From positions 1 to 10,292 of the forward strand of contig DAOOIV010000152.1 of NCBI GenBank assembly GCA_035384605.1: a stretch of 10,292 nt of DNA. Reading direction: 5' to 3'. This DNA comes from Phycisphaerae bacterium. Its GTDB lineage: Bacteria > Planctomycetota > Phycisphaerae > UBA1845 > PWPN01. The notes beneath the pieces are model-generated. The model was not told where the DNA came from. It did no database searches and worked only from the letters and a program-made list of their open reading frames with translations. The translations under genes were made by a program, and so were the position numbers. Of the stretch, positions 7,302 through 10,292 are shown piece by piece; position 1 is the stretch's first letter; every line of letters begins with the position of its first letter.

Positions 7302-7544
7302 TCAGGGTTTATCGGAGTTTTGGGGCCGCAGTTCGGCGACATGGACGACGGGGGCGCCTTCCGAGGCCGCCTGCCGGGCCATGCGTTTCTGCTGCTCGGC
7401 CTCAGCCAGTTCTTTCTCGTATCGTCGCAATTCGAGGTGCTTGTCGCGGCGGTGTTTCTCCTTGGCCACCATCCGCACGAAAAGGCCGGTTCCCAGCAGG
7501 ATACACAGAACGGTTAACAGAGATTGCGCGTCCATAAACGGCAT
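7302..7544 (-). CDS. Small single-TM protein with charged coiled-coil tail (80 aa)
   Basis: A short hypothetical gene of no family known to me. The product begins with a hydrophobic helix (about 8-26, LLTVLCILLGTGLFVRMV). A strongly charged, probably helical stretch follows (about 27-60, rich in Lys, Arg, Glu), then a flexible C-terminus. A membrane-anchored short coiled coil facing the cytoplasm is the simplest reading, since the basic residues come directly after the helix. The ATG at 7544 has AGGG 9 nt upstream; a second in-frame ATG at 7535 is possible. It is divergent from infA across 285 bp. The clean TM-plus-amphipathic pattern supports coding, but its small size and lack of recognisable homologues leave room for doubt. 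Confidence 0.6.
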   Translation of the reverse strand: MPFMDAQSLLTVLCILLGTGLFVRMVAKEKHRRDKHLELRRYEKELAEAEQQKRMARQAASEGAPVVHVAELRPQNSDKP

Positions 7545-7712
7545 TGAAGATGACCCTGCAGCGGTTGGCCCTCAGCGGGCGGGGTGCCCGTCCAGGGGAT
7601 CTATCGGAAAGAGCAGGTCGGGGCTTCATTTGGAGGGGCCGGCAGGGCACCTTTTTCCGGACCGGACGCGGCTCGGCGGCGAGAACGCGGTCCTGTGATG
7701 CCCCTGAGGCGT

Positions 7713-7730
7713 CGACGGTCCGGGCCGTCG
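7713..7730. repeat. Perfect 6-bp hairpin upstream of the infA promoter
   Basis: CGACGG (7713-7718) and CCGTCG (7725-7730) pair around a 6-nt loop, 24 bp before the proposed -35 of infA. It could be a terminator for transcription arriving from the left, although no plus-strand gene precedes it closely, or a protein site. Function unknown. Confidence 0.3.
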
Positions 7731-7753
7731 TGGAAAGCGGTTGGGTTATTGAT

Positions 7754-7781
7754 TTGCTTATTGCGCGGCGTTGCCGATAAT
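7754..7781 (+). promoter_or_regulatory. Sigma70-like promoter of infA
   Basis: TTGCTT (7754-7759), a 16-bp spacer and GATAAT (7776-7781) lie in a locally AT-rich patch of an otherwise GC-rich gap. The -10 region reads GATAATATA, so the exact hexamer may shift by 2 bp. The predicted leader to the infA ATG is about 40 nt. Confidence 0.5.
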
Positions 7782-7829
7782 ATACCCCCACACAGGTTTG
7801 TGGTTTCGCTGACAACGACAAGGGAGTTT

Positions 7830-8057
7830 ATGGCGCAGTCTGAGAAGATCCAGGTCGAAGCCAAAGTCATCAAGGCGCTGCCCAACGCCCAGTTTCTGGT
7901 CGAGGCGGAAACGGGCAATGCCAAACACGAGGTCCTGGCCCACATTGCCGGGAAGATGCGGAAACACTTCATCAGGATCGTACCGGGCGACATCGTGACG
8001 GTCGAGTTGTCCCCCTATGACCTGACTCGCGGGCGCATCATCTATCGCCAGCGTTAG
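7830..8057 (+). CDS. infA: Translation initiation factor IF-1
   Basis: IF-1 binds the A site of the 30S subunit and assists IF-2 and IF-3 during initiation. The 75-aa product is a single OB-fold of normal length (E. coli has 72). It shows the family signatures throughout: VIKALPNAQFLVE near the N-terminus, AHIAGKMRKHFIRI in the middle and GDIVTVELSPYDLTRGRI at the end. The ATG has AGGGAG just 3 nt upstream, a tight but usable spacing. The frame is open upstream to 7584, but that extension lacks IF-1 character and the promoter lies within it. In many bacteria infA sits in the ribosomal-protein spc/alpha region; here it stands alone with its own promoter, 165 bp before a radical SAM gene on the same strand. 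Confidence 0.97.
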   Translation: MAQSEKIQVEAKVIKALPNAQFLVEAETGNAKHEVLAHIAGKMRKHFIRIVPGDIVTVELSPYDLTRGRIIYRQR

Positions 8058-8126
8058 TTTCCTTCAGCCTCGCGATCCCACCTCGATCCACACGTATCTC
8101 CGGTAATCCGATCCGTCAGGGAACGT

Positions 8127-8186
8127 GCTGTGCCGCGGGCTCGGCTGTCCGGCAAACCCATCGAACGGTAGAATAAGCGGCACAGC
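8127..8186. repeat. Perfect 10-bp inverted repeat in the infA - radical SAM gap
   Basis: GCTGTGCCGC (8127-8136) is the exact reverse complement of GCGGCACAGC (8177-8186), separated by 40 bp. Between the arms lies a candidate -10 (TAGAAT, 8169-8174), so the right arm would fall at the transcription start. It could be an operator pair, an RNA stem in a longer transcript or a terminator. The large loop and absence of a U-tract argue against a classical terminator. Confidence 0.5.
8145..8174 (+). promoter_or_regulatory. Weak candidate promoter of the radical SAM gene
   Basis: TAGAAT (8169-8174) matches 5 of 6 positions of the -10 consensus. The best -35 at suitable spacing, CTGTCC (8145-8150, 18-bp spacer), matches only 3 of 6. 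Read-through from infA is an equally good explanation for expression. Confidence 0.3.
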
Positions 8187-8222
8187 CGCGCGGTGGTCGG
8201 CGCGGATGCGTGGAACGTTGCC

Positions 8223-10049
8223 ATGGCGCTTGGTGAGAGGATCAGCAATGAGCTCCTGCCGCAGGTACGGCAACCGGGGCAGTACATCGGCGGCGAGTGG
8301 AACCAGCTTGTCCGGCCCGGCGACTGGGAGCGAGCGGAGCTGCGCGTCGCCCTGGCTTTTCCCGACACCTATGCAGTCGGGATGAGCCACCTCGGATGTC
8401 AGATTCTCTATTGGCTGTGCAATCACACGCCCGGTGTCTGTGCCGAACGCGTCTACTGTCCCTGGACGGACGCGGAGCGGGTGATGCGCGGGCGGGGCAT
8501 TCCGCTGTTCACCTGGGATACCCGACAGCCCGTCGCGACGGCGGATATCCTGGCCGTGTCCATGCAGTACGAGATGTCCTCTAGTAACCTTCTTTTACTT
8601 CTCGACTTAGCGGGCATACCGCTCGGGTCAGCCGATCGTGACGAGGGACATCCTCTGGTCATCGTGGGCGGGCCTCAGATGGACAATCCTGAACCCATCG
8701 CCGATTTTGTTGATGCCGTCGTGATCGGGGACGGCGAGGCAAGCACGGCCGCGATTCTCGACGCGTGCCGTGAGCTCAAGCGTTGCGGCGCGTCACGTTC
8801 TGAGAGACTCATCGAACTTGCCCGCCGGTTTGAGTGGCTCTACGTCCCGTCGCTGTATGAGATCAAATACCGACTCGACGGCACGATTGCCGGTATGGTC
8901 GCCGCAAGCGGGTGTCCTGCCGGCTTTGCACCGCGGCAGACCATCGTCCGCTGCTTCACAAAGGATTTCGACAACGCCCCCGTACCGATTCGTCCGATTG
9001 TGCCGTTCACGGAGGTTGTTCACGATCGGATCAGCATCGAGATCATGCGTGGTTGTCCCAAGAGATGCCGATTCTGCCACGCCGGCTACACCAAGCGGCC
9101 GATGCGCATCCGGTCAGTCGATCGTATTATGGAGATTGCCGAGTCTGCCTGGCGGGCCACCGGTCATGACGAGATCGGCCTGCTGAGCCTGTCCAGTGCG
9201 GATTATCCGAGGCTTCGCGAGCTGGCGGAGCGGATGAACGAGCGGTTTGGGCCCCGCCGAGTGAACCTCTCTCTTCCGTCGCTTCGGGTGGACAAGATGC
9301 TTTCGGACATTCCCTGGCTGGTGAGCAGCGTCCGCAAGGGCGGGTTGACGATCGCCGTCGAGGCGGCCACACAAGAGATGCGTGAGGCGATCCGCAAAGA
9401 GGTGCTTGAAGGGGACCTCATCGAAGGAATCCGGCAGGCCTACAAGGCCGGCTGGAACTCGGTGAAGCTTTATTTCATGTGCGGCTTCCCGGGCGAGACC
9501 GAGTCCGACATACGCGGCATCTTCGATCTAGCTCTTCAGGTGAGTCACGCCAAGCGGGCCGTCCGTGGGGGCCCGGCCTCGGTCAACGCCGGCGTGAGTT
9601 GGCTGGTACCCAAACCTCACACGCCGCTGCAGTGGGCCCCCATGCAAACGGCCGAGTATTTCCACGAGGCCCGCCGTATCCTGTTGGACGCCGCACGGCA
9701 GCGCCGCTCAGCGGTTCACATCAAAACCCATCGCGTCGACCGCTCCATTCTCGAAGGCGTCTTCGCCCGCGGCGACCGGCGTCTGGGTCGCGTCATCGAA
9801 ACCGCGTATCGCCTCGGTGCCCGCATGGACGGCTGGGACGAGGTTTTCGACAACAGCCTCTGGCTCAGGGCGTTCGAGATGACCGGCATCGATCCGGCCT
9901 TCTATGCTCACCGCCGGCGTGACGCCGCTGAGATCTTTCCCTGGGACCACATTGAAAGCGGCCCTCCACGAGGCAGGCTCCTGGCCCAGTACGAGGACAT
10001 GCTGGCCAGATGTGCCGCTCGCATCGACCGCTCCCTTGAGACTGGCTGA
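8223..10049 (+). CDS. TIGR03960-type B12-binding radical SAM protein
   Basis: The 608-aa product fits the TIGR03960 family of B12-binding radical SAM proteins. The N-terminus has the family pattern PGQYIGGEWNQ and FPDTYAVGMSHLG. A cobalamin-binding-like Rossmann region follows (about 95-170), including VIVGGPQMDNPEPIADFVD and VIGDGE. The radical SAM cluster motif is CxxxCxxC: Cys278, Cys282 and Cys285 in RGCPKRCRFCHAGY, which would hold a [4Fe-4S] cluster and cleave S-adenosylmethionine. Further downstream GGLTIAVEAATQEMR and KLYFMCGFPGETESD are typical radical SAM barrel strands. Relatives are often fused or adjacent to a DUF2344 (TIGR03936) protein and lie near RNase G and rplU/rpmA, hinting at an RNA or ribosome-linked modification; the substrate is unknown to me. 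The ATG at 8223 has GGAA about 9 nt upstream; a GTG at 8193 is in frame but has no ribosome-binding site. Confidence 0.9.
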   Translation: MALGERISNELLPQVRQPGQYIGGEWNQLVRPGDWERAELRVALAFPDTYAVGMSHLGCQILYWLCNHTPGVCAERVYCPWTDAERVMRGRGIPLFTWDTRQPVATADILAVSMQYEMSSSNLLLLLDLAGIPLGSADRDEGHPLVIVGGPQMDNPEPIADFVDAVVIGDGEASTAAILDACRELKRCGASRSERLIELARRFEWLYVPSLYEIKYRLDGTIAGMVAASGCPAGFAPRQTIVRCFTKDFDNAPVPIRPIVPFTEVVHDRISIEIMRGCPKRCRFCHAGYTKRPMRIRSVDRIMEIAESAWRATGHDEIGLLSLSSADYPRLRELAERMNERFGPRRVNLSLPSLRVDKMLSDIPWLVSSVRKGGLTIAVEAATQEMREAIRKEVLEGDLIEGIRQAYKAGWNSVKLYFMCGFPGETESDIRGIFDLALQVSHAKRAVRGGPASVNAGVSWLVPKPHTPLQWAPMQTAEYFHEARRILLDAARQRRSAVHIKTHRVDRSILEGVFARGDRRLGRVIETAYRLGARMDGWDEVFDNSLWLRAFEMTGIDPAFYAHRRRDAAEIFPWDHIESGPPRGRLLAQYEDMLARCAARIDRSLETG

Positions 10050-10225
10050 TCGGGCATGCCGACCTCGATGATAGAGTCTTTAGCCTGGATACTCTTCTAG
10101 GGAAGCCCTCTTGGCCAAGAAGCCGGATTGGGTTTCTTTCACCGGGGCGGATCAGGGCGCGTACGAACCTTGCTCGCAGACGTCGGGTTCTTCATTAAGT
10201 GGTTGCAAAGGAAAGACTTAAGGAC

Positions 10226-10292
10226 ATGAATGGGTTTGTTTGGCGCGGGGGGTGGTCGGCGGTCGGTGTCCGGCTTTTGGCGCGCGGGGGTC
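10226..10292 (+). CDS. Possible start of a gene running out of the window
   Basis: An ATG with AAGGAC close upstream opens a frame that stays open for 22 codons to the window edge. The first residues, MNGFVWRGGWSAVGVRLLARGG, are mildly hydrophobic with basic residues and could be an N-terminal leader, but the piece is too short to classify. A DUF2344 partner of the radical SAM gene would be one expected neighbour, yet the visible residues do not show this. The preceding 176 bp hold no other gene that I can support. Confidence 0.25.
   Translation, partial: MNGFVWRGGWSAVGVRLLARGG

Noticed and set aside
7012..7698. 228-codon plus-strand open frame through the spacer and the 80-aa gene
   Set aside because: The product is rich in Arg, Ser and Pro with no structure or motif, has no Shine-Dalgarno sequence, and overlaps a promoter and a better minus-strand gene.
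8058..8222. Possible cobalamin riboswitch before the B12-binding radical SAM gene
   Set aside because: The gap is only 165 bp, too short for a full cobalamin aptamer, and I see no B12-box-like core. The inverted repeat is better described on its own.
10109..10120. 12-bp palindrome TCTTGGCCAAGA after the radical SAM gene
   Set aside because: The folded stem would be only 4 bp around GGCC and no U-tract follows, so it is not a credible terminator; a palindrome of this size can arise by chance.
1..10292. Mobile elements, CRISPR arrays, tRNA or rRNA genes, defence or toxin-antitoxin systems
   Set aside because: Reading through both strands I found no transposase or integrase, no regularly spaced repeats, no tRNA-like cloverleaf and no paired toxin-antitoxin genes. 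The window looks like normal chromosome.

Overview
This is a GC-rich stretch of ordinary bacterial chromosome with nine supported genes. It has no mobile element, CRISPR array, rRNA or tRNA that I can recognise. The gene set points to an uncultured Planctomycetota-type bacterium: an RhlE-like helicase with a DEVD box, a small FmdB / TM2-like membrane protein cluster, a two-TM protein with TPR-like repeats, and a stand-alone infA beside a B12-binding radical SAM gene. That assignment rests on general protein resemblance and is an inference; no marker in the window proves it.

Layout. The + strand opens with the 3' part of a TgpA-like membrane transglutaminase gene (to 2092). It converges on a minus-strand block. 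In transcription order that block is a DEAD-box RNA helicase (4571 to 3267), then a cluster with its own good sigma70-like promoter: an FmdB zinc-ribbon protein (3115 to 2888), a 154-aa TM2/DUF6677-like membrane protein (2861 to 2397) and a 76-aa two-TM protein (2400 to 2170). The last two overlap by ATGA. Divergent from the helicase, across a short shared promoter region, is alanine racemase (alr, 4694-5851). This converges on a minus-strand gene for a 339-aa membrane protein with four TPR-like units (6984 to 5965), which has its own strong promoter match. A 317-bp spacer follows, then a minus-strand 80-aa single-TM protein (7544 to 7302). Divergent from that is infA (IF-1, 7830-8057), and then a TIGR03960-type B12-binding radical SAM gene (8223-10049). 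The last 243 bp are noncoding or hold the start of a gene that leaves the window.

How the genes fit together. They are mostly housekeeping: cell-wall precursor supply (alr), RNA remodelling (helicase), translation initiation (infA), and a radical SAM family that often sits near ribosome-related genes. The other proteins are membrane proteins without assigned function. I see no convincing defence, secretion or biosynthetic system. The items most worth a second look are the three-gene FmdB/membrane cluster, the 339-aa TPR-like membrane protein, and a perfect 10-bp inverted repeat around the possible promoter of the radical SAM gene.
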